Shown piece after piece: positions 42,900 to 54,729 of a stretch of DNA of 64,000 bases. The notes under the pieces were generated by a model, which saw only the letters and a list, made by a program, of their open reading frames with translations, ran no database searches and was not told the origin of the DNA. The position numbers and the translations under genes were made by a program. Within the stretch, counting starts at the first letter, position 1. Every line of letters starts with the position of its first letter. Source of the DNA: Lutraria lutraria. Its lineage: Eukaryota; Mollusca; Bivalvia; Venerida; Mactridae. The stretch covers positions 2,726,819 to 2,790,818 of the forward strand of contig OZ026847.1 of assembly GCA_964023205.1 (NCBI GenBank), read 5' to 3'.

Positions 42900-45800
42900 C
42901 TGAAATATACATAATAACAATAACTTAAGAGCTTAAGAAACTTAACTGTTCATTATACCATTTGGTCAATTGACCCATTGCGTTAAATACCGTTCCATGA
43001 AATTTTGACAACAAAGTCGATTTTCCTCCAAATGTAGAGATTAAGTTGCTGGTCCATTGTGTAAGGGTAAGTTAGTATTGGTTAGGTAAAGGTTTAGGGG
43101 AACTAGTTAAGTTACCAGGCCGGCGTATATAACTGAACAATAATTATTATTGTTGAAAAAAGGTGTTGAACCAAAGTAAACAAACAAAGGGCAAACATTC
43201 ATTTTGGAAACCGTCACTCGGCTCAGCGCGCATAATTTCTTATACGGTACAATGTACGACGTTTTCTACATCCGTCATGCAACGTTCCATGTTTCAGCGC
43301 AAGTCTGTTAAATTTAATTTTTGATGAGTACGTTCAGTACTTTGATTATTCTTCGCCTATTTCAAGATCAGTTAAATTAGTACCAACTAATCGGTCGGAA
43401 TATAAAATGTCTAAAGTCAATACATGTACAAATGTACATCAAATAACATAACAGTAAGACAATATTACGTTAACATACGTAATGCATCATGTACGGAATA
43501 TCAATTGGAAAATGAGATAGCTGTCATCTATCGAATACAAAACAAAAGCATAGGAACAAACAAATATATTGAATAAATATTCTATACACCGAGACGAATG
43601 TCTATACTCTATAAAGCTCGATTCTTGGAATAACCAAGTACAGTATAACTTCTCCAGTGTGGCCCTCGCTTGAGCAACAACCTCCCTTCAACAACAGTAT
43701 ATGTTTCCCACTGCACGATTTTGAGTATAATTAATTTAACATCTCTAGAGCAACAACCTTTCAACAACAACGTACTTTTGATGCTCCCACAGGGTGTTGG
43801 TTTGGAGAGGTTGTACTATAAATGAATTGATTCTTATGTCTCACCTTACATTTAATCGATCAACACAAAGAAAGTAATTTAAGTTGGTTTAAATATAATA
43901 AAAAGAATCAAATGTGTTCAGTGATTTTTCTGCAACGATTTTCTGCGAAGGCTTTCTATAAGTGTTATATAATACAAGGAGGAAATTTATAAATTCGGTT
44001 CACTGTATTATACAATGATGCATTCGTATGTGCCTCTTTGAACAGTAAAACCTTTCTTAACAATACTTAGATCTGGGGGAAAAACATTAAAATGGAATCC
44101 TAACAGACACCTAACATGTATACAGGTTCTATCAGAAAGATTTATTACATCACATAATAAATCATTCATTAAAACAGCTCTGTACCGCGGTTATGTAAAA
44201 TAGAACGGTTCGTCTTAGAAAAAGGTTGGCGCTAAAGAAACAAACCTTTATTGTTTAGCATACGTACTGTTGAACGAGAAGTTACACTAAAACACGTGAA
44301 AACAGGCTAAATTAACTTTTCGAGATATTCTGTTATAAAAACGTCATAATGTCTTGATAAAGGCGGTTGCGCCGAAACGTAGACAAATGAAGAAATAATA
44401 CTAGTTCGTATATTTGTGTTTTTTTTGTTGCATAATCCAAATTAAGATATTCTGTTACTAATATCTGCGTACATTGTATAAAACAAAGGAACCTTTACAG
44501 CGATATCCATTATTTTATCATATTTTATTTCTACGATATATTTACATAATAGTCTGTATTCTATAAATGTCTGAACGAAATAATTTTAATAATGTTGTAG
44601 TGGGGCTCATAAAGACAAAATTATCACTCATTATTATACTGGAGTCGACTTTTATATAGAAGAGTTCAGTATGGATTTACCATTATATGCATTATATAAC
44701 ATGTGCAACTTTTACATTGAATTTACGTTGAGAATTAAATTCAAGAATACTTCTATGAAATATACCTACAACGTATAAATGCTTCCGCTACATGACAAAT
44801 TTCCTGATATGTAAAAAACAGTACAACCTCTCCAGAGCGACCCTCTCTTGAGCAACAACCTCCCTTCAACAACTGCATGTTTTTCCCCACTGCACGATTT
44901 AACACAACAACCTTCTCAACAAGAACATAATTTTGCTACTCCCCAAGGATGTTGCTTTGGAGAGATACCAAAGTATGTGTATATACTTTTCTACAAAGAA
45001 AACTGCTGACTGAAGATGTACGAAACGTTGGGATACGAGGGGCAAATACATTATATTGACTTATTTGGATAAACATCAAATTTAGTATAAAATTTGTTTT
45101 TCTGAGTAAGATACGTTGATGTAATAACCGGTTCGTGGTTTGACGATGCTGTCTCGTGAAAGTTTGTAAACGAAAATCAAAGTACTGAAAGCACTCATGG
45201 AAACTGAACTTATATATGTCACAGGGTCAGTCACATACAATTATATTATAACCCTATATATATCATTGAAATATATTGTCATATCATCACATCATTCATT
45301 TTATTCATTACACGGTAACATCAATAACACTTTGACACTTTACTATTGTCAGGGCTTCACTTTTCATTTGGTTATGGTCGTGATGCACAGGCTTGGTTTC
45401 CCGCCGTAACATGTCATCTTTTCACTAAAACAGTCGTAGAGTAAATGTTCGAAAGGAAGGACGTGTTACGTTTTGCTTAAAACTATTATTGTGTACTTTC
45501 AGGCTGAAAAGCCACTTTGGGCCACCTGGACTCAGGTTCATATTTTGTCACCTTCCCCGTGATACAAATATAATATTGGGGAGAACCCCGCGACATTGCA
45601 CTGCAACATGGAATGGGAACTATAATTTAACAATGGCGGCGGATGTAGAAAAAACGTAGTACTTTGGTCCACATAAAAATTAATTTTAGTGACGCCTGGA
45701 GAAAGCTAAACTATCGTTCAGTTTTCAAAATGATCCAAGTGTAGAATCTGGTATTGTGCAACACAATGTAGACGTACAATGTAAATGCAACTACGTTTAT

Positions 45801-48800
45801 TTTCAAATCGACTATGTATACAATTTACTCCTCGAACAACACCCAATCACTGACTAAAGATGCCAGTGCTTAATATATTCATTCCCAAGCAGTTAAAAAG
45901 CGACATATACAATACATGTATCTTAGTTTCTATTACAAATGTAGTCTTATTACAAACAGGGTAGGTAGGCCGGTGTTTATAAGGTAAAAAAAGGTGAGAA
46001 CGTGGGTGTCGCGGGAAAAATTATAGGGTAGATCGGGTAACCAGAACAAATAGGTCTTACCCCGCAATACGTATCATCATTGAAAATGGCGGGCGGAAGT
46101 AGATTTGGAATACCAGCTTTTTCTCTCATTACTTGTCGTTCTTCTTGGTTCTGACAAAGATCTATCTCTTCAAATGGTATTCCTTTCGCTTCAAATACAT
46201 GCTTGATTCTATTCTGTTTGTTGAAAATCTGGAAAAAACGCATAAAATTGCATGACTGTAACTGAAAGGCTTTACTTAATGTCACTTAAATGTAGTCCGT
46301 GTGAATTAAAGTAATATACATACCCTGGCGCCGAGGTTAATGATAAAACTTGATATCAATCTCCGAGCTCAAATCTCAACTTACCATTCAAAATTTCTGA
46401 ATCGATTATGATCAGACAATAATGATAATATTTATACATAAGTCAGACAAGATAATTCATCTAAACATTTATTTAAACATTATAAATCAGCTCTATCTTT
46501 TCTATTACAGTTTGTCCTAAGTTCTCGTCCAATGAAATGTCCGCAAAATCCAGAGTACGAAATTTGAAAAATATATCGCATAAAATGTGCCTAAAACCTG
46601 ATATGGATAAAATAAGTCACTTATTTTACTGTAGGTACAGAAATTAAGACAAACTGTAAATCAGTTATCGTTCATATTTTGAATTTTATGCGACGTGTCA
46701 CTGCGCTCCGCTCCGCGTCGCTTGTGATATATCCCATAAAATTCAAAATATGAACGATAACTAATACAAACAGGTTGAACAGGAGCAAGTCACGTGCAAT
46801 AATATTGATCGATGCACGACTGACGTCATCACTTTAATCTTCTTAATTGATGGACTTCAAAGAATGTAAATAGTTCGTGTGTTTGTTATTGGTTTGTAAC
46901 TTATTTTCAGAATACACTGTGAATTTATTCCGTAAAACCGGAATGCATAGATTTTGACATAAACAATACATTTCCCTCGCTTTAGATTCTTATCATCTCG
47001 TGCAAAACACAGAACTGTAGATTACAATACATTTCCGGTATTTATGCACAGTTGTAATTTAAATGACTCATTTCAGGACCATCTCTAAAATTGTTTGTTT
47101 GTAGTTACCTGAATAGCTCATTTAAAAAGCACACGACCCAAAGTTTTGATAAATTATGTTCGCTCTGTGACCTCAGTACGAACATACAAGCAATGAGGCA
47201 ATCGCTACTACTCGGGCATTTCCGTAACTGAGAAATACGCACTTCTTTAGACAAACGCCGAGAACTTCCAATTGGTATCAATTATGATGTTAACAAAAAG
47301 CCTATACCTGCCTACCTACTGTTAAACGTTCGGGACGTGTAACAACAAACCAAATATTGTTTAGAAGATGGCCCTGTGCATGCTCATTTATGATACATCA
47401 GAAATTCATCCTGTATAATAATGCCCCAGAGAGGGATATATATAGTACAGTATTTGGAAGAAGAAGAAGAGATTTTCCTCTATTTTCAGAGAACATTATG
47501 ACAATATACATGTATATATTATACGACATACATTTTGTATAATATATTGTACGCGTTTATTACCACCATATTGACAAAGAGCTAAAATTTGTTCACGTCA
47601 ATCGAATGCCAGATGTAATGGGTATGGCCAGAATGTATAGTCGTGTTAACCTTTTTTGGCATCGACCCTAAAATGTCTTACTGCAAAATCCAGAGTACGA
47701 AAATACTTGAGGACGAATCGTACATCGAACGTGCGAAAAGCGTTTTCAATAAAAAAGATTTGTGCGACCTTCCTACCCTTTTGTTCAAGTAAGTGTAAAC
47801 TATACTATTTTTATTCTAGCTTTATATTATATATTCAGCTTAAATATTTATAGCATTCGGCCCTTTGGTTTTATTAAATACATTGTATTGTCTATATAGA
47901 ATGTTACAAAGCAAAATTACACGTATACATGTATCAATAAATTCATTGTATTTTTTGCAGCAATATTACATGGATTTCAAATGCGACACTGTGCGTGTAC
48001 AACATCTGGACGATTTTGGGTTTTCAGTATTTGTGTTTAAAACTTTCAATATAAGACTGGTACAAATCGTGTCTAACAAATTTCCACCTCAGCTGGTGAT
48101 TTTCTTATTGTGCTTGAAATATATTCCTATCTAAGAAACCAGCATCTTATGCCATGATATGTGTGGTTTATAAACAGAATTAGGGAATTCATACCTTAGA
48201 CTTCAGTATATGATATATGTGGTTTATAAACAGAATTAGGGAATTCATACCTTACACTTCAGTATAGATGTGCTTTTTCCGAAGATGTGGATTTCGTACA
48301 TGTGATAGACAGTTAATAATACCAGACATATACAATAACAATAACCGATCTATTGACCTTACAAAAAAAATCCAACAAGTGTGTGTTTGTTTCTGGTACA
48401 TTTCCATACCTGCTACAGAGCGACAACATAGAGATACATATCCTGGTTTCTCGCGTTTACCGTAAGGCGTGATTGTTTTATGGTTCATACCCTATTGTTT
48501 CCCCGCGACCCTAGACAATTTATCAGCCCGAGGATGGGGAAAACTACTTTCTCACATTTTTATCTTTCCACACGCTTTCAAAAGCAAAAAAAACGCCCCG
48601 CCCCAACCTATATCTACACTATTTTTTGTGAGCATGTAACCAGCAACTATTCTATCAGTCCAAAACAACGGACTGTTCACGATTCAACATCAAAACTTAT
48701 CATACAATGTTTATTTATTGAATTAATTAATTCGGTCATGTTTCCAAAAAAACATTCACCAATATTTAAGTAGAAGACAATGTAACGTTCTTACAGTTAT

Positions 48801-51800
48801 TTGTTTGCCATTTACTAAAAATACCACACACACGCTCGCCAGTTTAATTTACAAATATGATGTATCAGCATGATAGAAGGCCTATCAGTTGGACAGAAAC
48901 AAAACACGAAATAGGTAGGGCGTAAAAAGATGTTTATTTCTTGTTGCATGCTCTGTAAAAAACAACAGGATAGGTAGATCGGGGCTTTCAGTTGTGACTC
49001 TTAAAAGTGTGTGGAAAGGAAATGTCAGAAAATGGGGAGTTCAGAACCCCGAGTCTAATAAAAGTCTAAGGTCGGGGGGAAATAACCAGAAACAAACATT
49101 TTTAGTTTAGGCCTAGTTTCTACATCAAACACATATTCTGCTAAAGATACGACAGCTGGTGATAAACATAAGTGCTAACAAGTTAATTAAGGTAATCAGT
49201 TGTTTGTGGGTTTCCCTGTAGTTCAAGTCGCACATCTTATAGACAGATTATTGGTTCTCTGTAGTTCAAGTCGCACTTATAGACAGATTATTAGTTCTAT
49301 GTTACATACCACGTTTACATGTGGAATATTTTATCACACACGTGTATTACATAGGTGCATGTATACGGATTCCATGGTCGAGTGTTTTTTCTCGAGTAAT
49401 CACTATAGCCCCTCACCAAGTGCTATGGGTTCGAATCCCTGTCGGTTTCTAATTCCACACGTTAAACTGCTCATTTAGTTTACGGAAGGTCGGAGGATCT
49501 AACAAGATACAAGCCGTGAGTCATCCACCACCTTAAAGCTGGTAGGTCAACAAATGACCCTGATTGTTGGTGCAACGTGTAAATCCTCGATGAGAAAAAA
49601 AACATGTAGGAATCAGCTAAAAACGAATACCTTATAATAACCGTACATCATGATCCTTATGTTTTACTTTAAATACATTGTGTACAAGAAGAAGTTGTCA
49701 GTATTTAATCAACTACAACCAATCCTGTTTAAGAGGCCACCTCCAAATAAAGACCGTTCTTATAAAAACCGTCATTAGTTAAGACCATTCTTATAAAAAC
49801 CGTCATTAGTTATTTAGAATAAATTGACCGGTGAATAAAGGTCAACTGTCAATAAAGACCGTATTCTGTATTTCCCAGGGGTGGTGGTTCACATGTATGA
49901 CTGTATTCTGTATTTCCCAGGGGTGGTGGTTCACATGTATGACTGTATTCTGTATTTCCCAGGGGTGGTGGTTCACATATATGACTGTATTCTGTATTTC
50001 CCAGGGGTGGTGGTTCACATGTATGACTGTGTTCTGTATTTCCCAGGGGTGGTGGTTCACATGTATGACTGTGTTCTGTATTTCCCAGGGGTGGTGGTTC
50101 ACATGTATGACTGTGTTCTGTATTTCCCAGGGGTGGTGGTTCACATGTATGACTGTGTTCTGTATTTCCCAGGGGTGGTGGTTCACATGTATGACTGTGT
50201 TCTGTATTTCCCAGGGGTGGTGGTTCACATGTATGACTGTATATGATAAGCCATCATCAGTTTACTGCCTTTCATAACAACATAGACCTTACGAGACAAT
50301 GCGGATAAATAATATTAAAGAATGGAACAACCGGCGGTATGGTCTTAATTATTGAAAAAAAATGCAAATAGCTCAAACCATATGCTTTGGCAAATAATCA
50401 TTTACTAATCGTATCTCTGTCTATACACACCTTATCCCTCCCCCGGCGACTGTTACACACCATGAATTATCTCAATATTACAGTGTTACTTTCTAGACAT
50501 AAATCATGAAAATATTCACCGTATATATTGATATGAATGAGATGATTATGCCGTTGATTCTTCCTGGTGATGATGATAAGATTATTACGATGACAATGAT
50601 TACAAAAATGATGATAATGACTATGATGATGGCGACGACGACGATGATGATGATGATAACGATAACAATGATTACAACATTGACGACGATGATGATGAAT
50701 ATAATGATTACGATGTTGTTGATGGTGACGATGATGATGACGACGACGATGATGATGATGGCAACGATGACAAGGATTACAACATTGACGACGATGATGA
50801 TTGTGGTGATGGTGGGGAAGAAGATGATGATGATGACGATATTAGCGGCGGTAGTGGCAGAGCAGTAATGAGAATAATGATAATGAAGAAAATGTGGTAA
50901 TGGGTGATGATGATGTTGACGTAGTGGTATTCAAGGTTTTGCGATTCGATGTCGCCAATACCCAGGAATATGGATAATGATCTTGATTGTGATGAAGATA
51001 GTGGTGTGGCTACTACATACATGTATATCCCTACTATATCCACAGATAAATTCATATATCATGTCAATGAGATAAGTGAAAACGACGATAGTGAAAACAA
51101 GAAAGAAAAGATCCGTGAAGAAGATGATGACGCTAGGTATGATGATGATGCTTCTGTGTTACATAGGGAATGAGATCCGTGAAGTGTTTGCGTCCACGCC
51201 ACTAGTGTATGATAAGCAGATAAACCTGATAAGGCGGAAAAAAATGTTTGTTTCTGATAGCCCGACCTACCCGTATTTTCCCGCGACCCTGGCCAGACTT
51301 TTATTGGGTCTGAGGAAGATACATAAACTTTCTCACTTTCTGAACCTTTCCACATACTTCCAGGTGCTACAAAAAGCCCCGACCGTCCTATGTAATCAGA
51401 AACAATTTAGTTAGGCCTAATGGTAACATGAATTGTATTGTTGGGGATTCTATTATTATTATTATTATTAGATCGTGTTATTCAATCACCAACGTGAATT
51501 ATCAGAACTGATAAAATTCCCGTATTCCATGGTCTGTAGTTAAAACACTGATGAAGAATGATAATTTTGCTATGTTTATCTCGCTAATGAATTCCCCCGT
51601 CCTCTATTGCTTCAGTATCATTTTGTTCCAAATACAAATGTAACAATAAACTTTATCAGAATAATCGTCATTGGGTGGCCACATTGAATGCAAACAAACA
51701 GAATAGTCTATTTGACAATATCATAACAGAAATACATTTGTAATTAGATTCTACAAGTACATAACGAACCATCGAGCATAATGTATCATTAATGACCAGA

Positions 51801-54647
51801 GGATAACAGAGCATTGAGCATAAGGAGCTGCATATATCATACATAACACATCGCACTGAGCATACTACAGTAATATAGAACCGTCACATCAAAGGTCATA
51901 GAGTATACAAAATAGCCCAGAACATAACGGACCATCGAGCATTCCAGGTTACTTGAGAAATGAACCCAATACAGTAGTAATGACCAGTGAAGTACACAGA
52001 GCACAGAGCATTGAACATAATACAGTAGTATAGACCAGTGAATTACACAGAGCACAGAGCATTGAACATAATACAGTAGTATAGACCAGTGAATTACACA
52101 GAGCACAGAGCATTGAACATAATACAGTAGTATAGATCAGTGAATTACATAGAACACTGAGCATTGAACATAATACAGTAGTACAGATCAGTGAATTATA
52201 CAGAACACGAAGCATTGAACATAATACAGTAGTATAGATCAGTAAATTACACAGAACACAGAGCATTGAACATAATACAGTAGTATAGATCAGTGAATTA
52301 CACAGAACACGAAGCATTGATCATAATACAATAGTATAGATCAGTGAATTACACAGAACACGAAGCATTGATCATAATACAGTAGTATAGATCAGTGAAT
52401 TACATTGTACACAGAACACAGAGCGTTGAACATAATAGAGTAGTATAGATCAGTGAATTATACAGAACACGAAGCATTGATCATAATACAGTAGTATAGA
52501 TCAGTGAATTACATTGTACACAGAACACAGAGCGTTGAACATAATACAGTAGTATAGATCAGTGAATTACACAGAACACGAAACATTGATCATAATACAG
52601 TAGTATAGATCAGTGAATTACATTGTACACAGAACACAGAGCGTTGAACATAATACATTAGTTTAGATCAGTGAATTACACAGAACACAAAGCATTGAAC
52701 ATAATACAGTATTATAGATCAGTGAATTACACAGAACACGAAGCATTGAACATAATACAGTAGTATAGATCAGTGAATTACACAGAACATTGACCATAAT
52801 ACAGTAGCATAGATCGGTGAATTACACAGAGCACGAAGCATTGAACATAATACAGTAGTATAGATCAGTGAATTACACAGAACATTGACCATAATACAGT
52901 AGCATAGATCAGTGAATTACACAGAACACAAAGCATTGAACATAATACAGTAGCATAGATCAGTGAATTACACAGAACACAAAGCATTGAACATAATACA
53001 GTAGCATAGATCAGTGAATTACACAGAACACAAAGCATTGAACATAATACAGTAGCATAGATCAGTGAATTACACAGAACACGAAGCATTGAACATAATA
53101 CAGTAGTATAGACCAGTGAATTACACAGAGCACATAACATTGAGCATAATACAGTAGTATAGACCAGTGAATTACACAGCGCACAAGACATTGAACATAA
53201 TACAGTAGTATAGATCAGTGAATTACACAGAGCACAGAGCATTGAACATAATACAATAGTATAGACCAGTGAATTACACAGCGCACAAGACATTGAACAT
53301 AATACAGTAGTATAGACCAGTGAGTTACACAGAGCACAGAGCATTGAACATAATACAGTAGTATAGATCAGTGAATTACACAGAGCACAAGACATTGAAC
53401 ATAATACAGTAGTATAGACCATTGAATTACACAGCGCACAAGACATTGAACATAATACAGTAGTATAGATCAGTGAATTACACAGAGCACAAGACATTGA
53501 ACATAATACAGTAGTATAGACCAGTGAGTTACACAGAGCACAGAGCATTGAACATAATACAATAGTATAGACCAATGAATTACACAGAGCACAAGACATT
53601 GAACATAATACAGTAGTATAGACCAGTGAATTACACAGAGCACGAATCATTGAGCATAGTACAGTAGTATAGACCAGTGAATTACACAGAGCATTGAACG
53701 TAAAACAGTAGTATAGACCAGTGAGTTACACAGAGCACAGAGCATTGAACATAATACAATAGTATAGACCAATGAATTACACAGAGCACAAGACATTGAA
53801 CATAATACAGTAGTATAGACCAGTGAATTACACAGAGCACAAGACATTGAACATAATACAGTAGTATAGATCAGTGAATTACACAGAGCACAAGACATTG
53901 AACATAATACAGTAATACAGACCAGTGAATTACACAGTGCATTGAGCATAATACGATAGTATAGACCAGTACGTAACATAGCATTGAGCATAATACAGCA
54001 GTATAGACTTGTACATATCACAGAGCACTGAGCATGATACAGCAATATATAGACCAGTACATTTCAGAATATTATTAAGTAGAAGCTGAACATAGTGCAG
54101 AACAGAACAGCATACGTGCTCATCGGATGTGAGACATAACTTAATATATATCAACACGACTAATTAACTAGTCCAGATGATATAAATATTGTTTACACTC
54201 TTAGAGGGAAGTAAAAAAAAAACATGTATCATGAATGTATAAGAGAAAGAGGCACAGTTGTGCTTGCTCAGTTGTATAAGATAGCCTCTTAAGTAACAAT
54301 GTAGTAGGAAATATGTACTTGAGCACTTATATAACACCTGCTACGTAACTATGTACAGCACGTACAGAACACTACGTGTTGGTTATAGCCATTAAAATAA
54401 AATTAACGTCTGAATCATCGCAGACATCTTTTGTGAGTTAACAGATAAATAAACAAACAGTTTCCCGACGATATGGTGTACATACATATATACCATTAGT
54501 CAGTTAACATATATAGAATATCGAGGAAAAATGAGAAATTGGAGTTTAACAAGCAGTAGACAAGTTAATCTTCAAAAGGAATATGGAACAAATTTCACTT
54601 ACCTCTCTGTTAGTTGTTACAGATGTAGTGTATAGTTTAACAACCAT
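42834..54647 (-). CDS. SH3BGRL3: SH3BGRL3-like glutaredoxin-fold protein, complete, 3 exons
   Basis: Exons 54603-54647, 46061-46228 and 42834-42899 join in phase 0 to give 92 codons; the vertebrate protein has 93. The order is MVVKLYTTSVTTNRE, then a helix with IKHVFEAKGIPFEEIDLCQN, then a PPAIFNDDTYCGDF segment and an acidic AVEDNLLKEFLKLQ C-terminus. The TSVT.NREI start, the PP.I.N...YCGDY motif and the FLKL end all match SH3BGRL3 better than the longer SH3BGRL, which has an SH3-binding proline motif and acidic tail. The family is thioredoxin-fold and small, without the CxxC of active glutaredoxins; here, too, the N-terminal site is TTSVT with no cysteine pair, so a redox enzyme role is unlikely. 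It is presumably cytosolic. Intron 1 (8.4 kb) holds two minisatellites and several mobile elements. Confidence 0.94.
43030..43638. other. Intronic sequence with one weak repeat
   Basis: 43030-43120 resembles 1435-1530 around AAGGGTAAGTTAGTA. The rest of 42900-43638 shows nothing recognised. Confidence 0.4.
43639..43820. mobile_element. TA-flanked miniature element, copy 1
   Basis: TA then CAGTATAACTTCTCCAG at the left; GGAGAGGTTGTACT then ATA at the right, forming inverted ends of about 17 bp. Internal GAGCAACAACCT.CCTTCAAC and CCCACTGCACGATTT segments are shared with 44819-44972. The CAGTATAAC-type end and TA target resemble pogo/Tigger-type non-autonomous elements (inference). Confidence 0.72.
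44351..44384 (+). ncRNA. Hammerhead-like motif, degenerate
   Basis: GTCTTGATAAAGGCG followed by GTTGCGCCGAAACGTAGAC. A perfect 4-bp stem II (GGCG/CGCC) sits between a TGATAAA segment and GAAAC, as in the minimal hammerheads of Penelope-like elements. The canonical CUGAUGA core is altered (UUGAUAA), so activity is doubtful. It may mark the end of a decayed retroelement. Confidence 0.3.
44819..44972. mobile_element. TA-type miniature element, copy 2
   Basis: CAGTACAACCTCTCCAGAG at the left and TGCTTTGGAGAGAT at the right, collinear with copy 1 but with a decayed right end. Direct orientation relative to copy 1. 45033-46060 and 43821-44350 otherwise hold nothing recognised. Confidence 0.65.
46061..46228 (-). 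CDS. SH3BGRL3: SH3BGRL3-like exon 2
   Basis: A 168 bp phase 0/0 exon with acceptor TTCCAG and donor GTAAGA. It carries the core of the fold, from IFNKQNRIKHVFEAKG to PPAIFNDDTYCG. Open-frame translation beyond these edges is intron. Confidence 0.95.
46661..46768. repeat. Palindrome with 28 bp perfect outer arms
   Basis: AGTTATCGTTCATATTTTGA then ATTTTATG on the left is repeated as the exact reverse complement on the right. The GC-rich centre contains GCGACGTGTCACTGCGCTCC and GCGTCGC. The plan is similar to the palindrome at 26789-26922 (AT-rich arms, GC-rich core). It lies in SH3BGRL3 intron 1. Confidence 0.88.
47673..47792 (+). CDS. Short protein-like exon candidate near the palindrome
   Basis: ATG 47673 encodes MSYCKIQSTKILEDESYIER and then AKSVFNKKDLCDLPTLLFK, with TAA at 47790. 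The stop overlaps a consensus donor (AA|GTAAGT at 47789), so it may instead be a first exon. GCAAAATCCAGAGTACGAAA from its start is repeated at 46543-46562, beside the palindrome. Unidentified; probably part of a mobile element. It lies opposite the host gene's strand. Confidence 0.3.
   Translation: MSYCKIQSTKILEDESYIERAKSVFNKKDLCDLPTLLFK
48155..48267. repeat. 57 bp tandem duplication
   Basis: GTGGTTTATAAACAGAATTA followed by GGGAATTCATACCTTA.ACTTCAGTATA occurs twice with a period of 57 bp and only a few differences. Confidence 0.9.
48480..48640 (+). mobile_element. Dispersed element, family B copy 1
   Basis: CCCGCGACCCTAGACAATTT, TTTCTCACATTTTTATCTTTCCACAC and a CCCCG..CCAACCTAT segment recur at 51200-51420 and, inverted, at 48890-49125 and 55345-55570. 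Non-coding; a DNA-transposon remnant is plausible. 46771-47672 and 47793-48154 hold nothing else recognised. Confidence 0.6.
48890..49125 (-). mobile_element. Dispersed element, family B copy 2 (inverted)
   Basis: Reverse complement of the family: CGGGGCTTTCAG, GTGTGTGGAAAGGAAATGTC and CTAATAAAAGTCTAAGGTCG, ending GAAACAAACATTTTTAGTTTAGGCC. Confidence 0.6.
49375..49600 (+). mobile_element. tRNA-derived SINE
   Basis: GGGTTCGAATCCCTGTCGG (a good pol III B box) is followed by GGAAGGTCGGAGGATCTAAC, CACCTTAAAGCTGGTAGGTC and TTGGTGCAACGTGTAAA. This is the conserved 3' domain order of mollusc SINEs. An A-rich tail (GAGAAAAAAAAC) is at about 49590. Just upstream, 49214-49300 contains a 43-bp-scale tandem duplication of GTAGTTCAAGTCGCAC. 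Confidence 0.75.
49720..49860 (+). mobile_element. Relative of the GTGAATAAAGGCC miniature element
   Basis: CAATCCTGTTTAAGAGGCCA and several AATAAAGACC/ACCGTC.TTA repeats, loosely matching 37206-37345 and 39314-39493. It abuts the 42 bp array without a gap, so the array may have grown from its edge. Confidence 0.5.
49861..50238. repeat. Tandem array, 42 bp unit, exactly 9 copies
   Basis: The unit is GTATTCTGTATTTCCCAGGG followed by GTGGTGGTTCACATGTATGACT. Copies 1-4 begin GTATTCTG and copies 5-9 GTGTTCTG; copy 3 has CATATATG. 42 is divisible by 3 and the unit lacks stops in several frames, which produces repetitive 14-residue open frames on both strands. I do not consider these genes. Confidence 0.97.
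50560..50905. repeat. GAT/GAC trinucleotide-rich low-complexity tract
   Basis: Impure (GAT)n/(GAC)n with GATTAC interruptions. The two blocks ATTACAACATTGACGACGAT at about 50672 and 50776 show a secondary duplication with a period of about 104 bp. Apparent Asp/Met-rich frames are a by-product. Confidence 0.92.
51200..51420 (+). mobile_element. Dispersed element, family B copy 3
   Basis: CCCGCGACCCTGGCCAGACT, TTTCTCACTTTCTGAACCTTTCCACA and AAAGCCCCGACCGTCCTAT, ending AGAAACAATTTAGTTAGGCC. Same order as copy 1. Confidence 0.65.
51740..54060. repeat. Intronic minisatellite, 51 bp unit, about 41 copies with decayed edges
   Basis: The unit is ATTGAACATAATACAGTAGT followed by ATAGACCAGTGAATTACACA and GAGCACAGAGC. 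Copies in 51740-51950 and beyond 53930 are degenerate; the core is homogeneous. A 109-bp higher-order period is marked by TACATTGTACACAGAACACA at 52401, 52510 and 52619. 51 is divisible by 3 and the minus strand (sense for the SH3BGRL3-like gene) stays open for up to 261 codons, reading Cys-rich 17-mers such as LCALCNSLVYTTVLCSM. Confidence 0.96.
54603..54647 (-). CDS. SH3BGRL3: SH3BGRL3-like exon 1, start codon
   Basis: ATG at 54647-54645. 45 bp encode MVVKLYTTSVTTNRE before donor GTAAGT, phase 0. The first strand and loop match the SH3BGRL3 start. The next exon begins with Ile, completing the NREI motif. Confidence 0.9.
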
Positions 54648-54729
54648 TATTACACATGAATATTGACAAATATATATATATATATTTATATTCTCACAAA
54701 GACACTGAAAGTTCTGTATAATCCGGAAG

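Noticed and set aside
49831..50277. 148-codon plus frame and 128-codon minus frame with 14-residue repeats
   Set aside because: By-product of a stop-free 42 bp unit. Both strands and several frames are open at once, and there is no flanking gene structure.
50506..50868. Met/Thr-rich 120-codon frame
   Set aside because: Translation of an impure GAT/GAC microsatellite.
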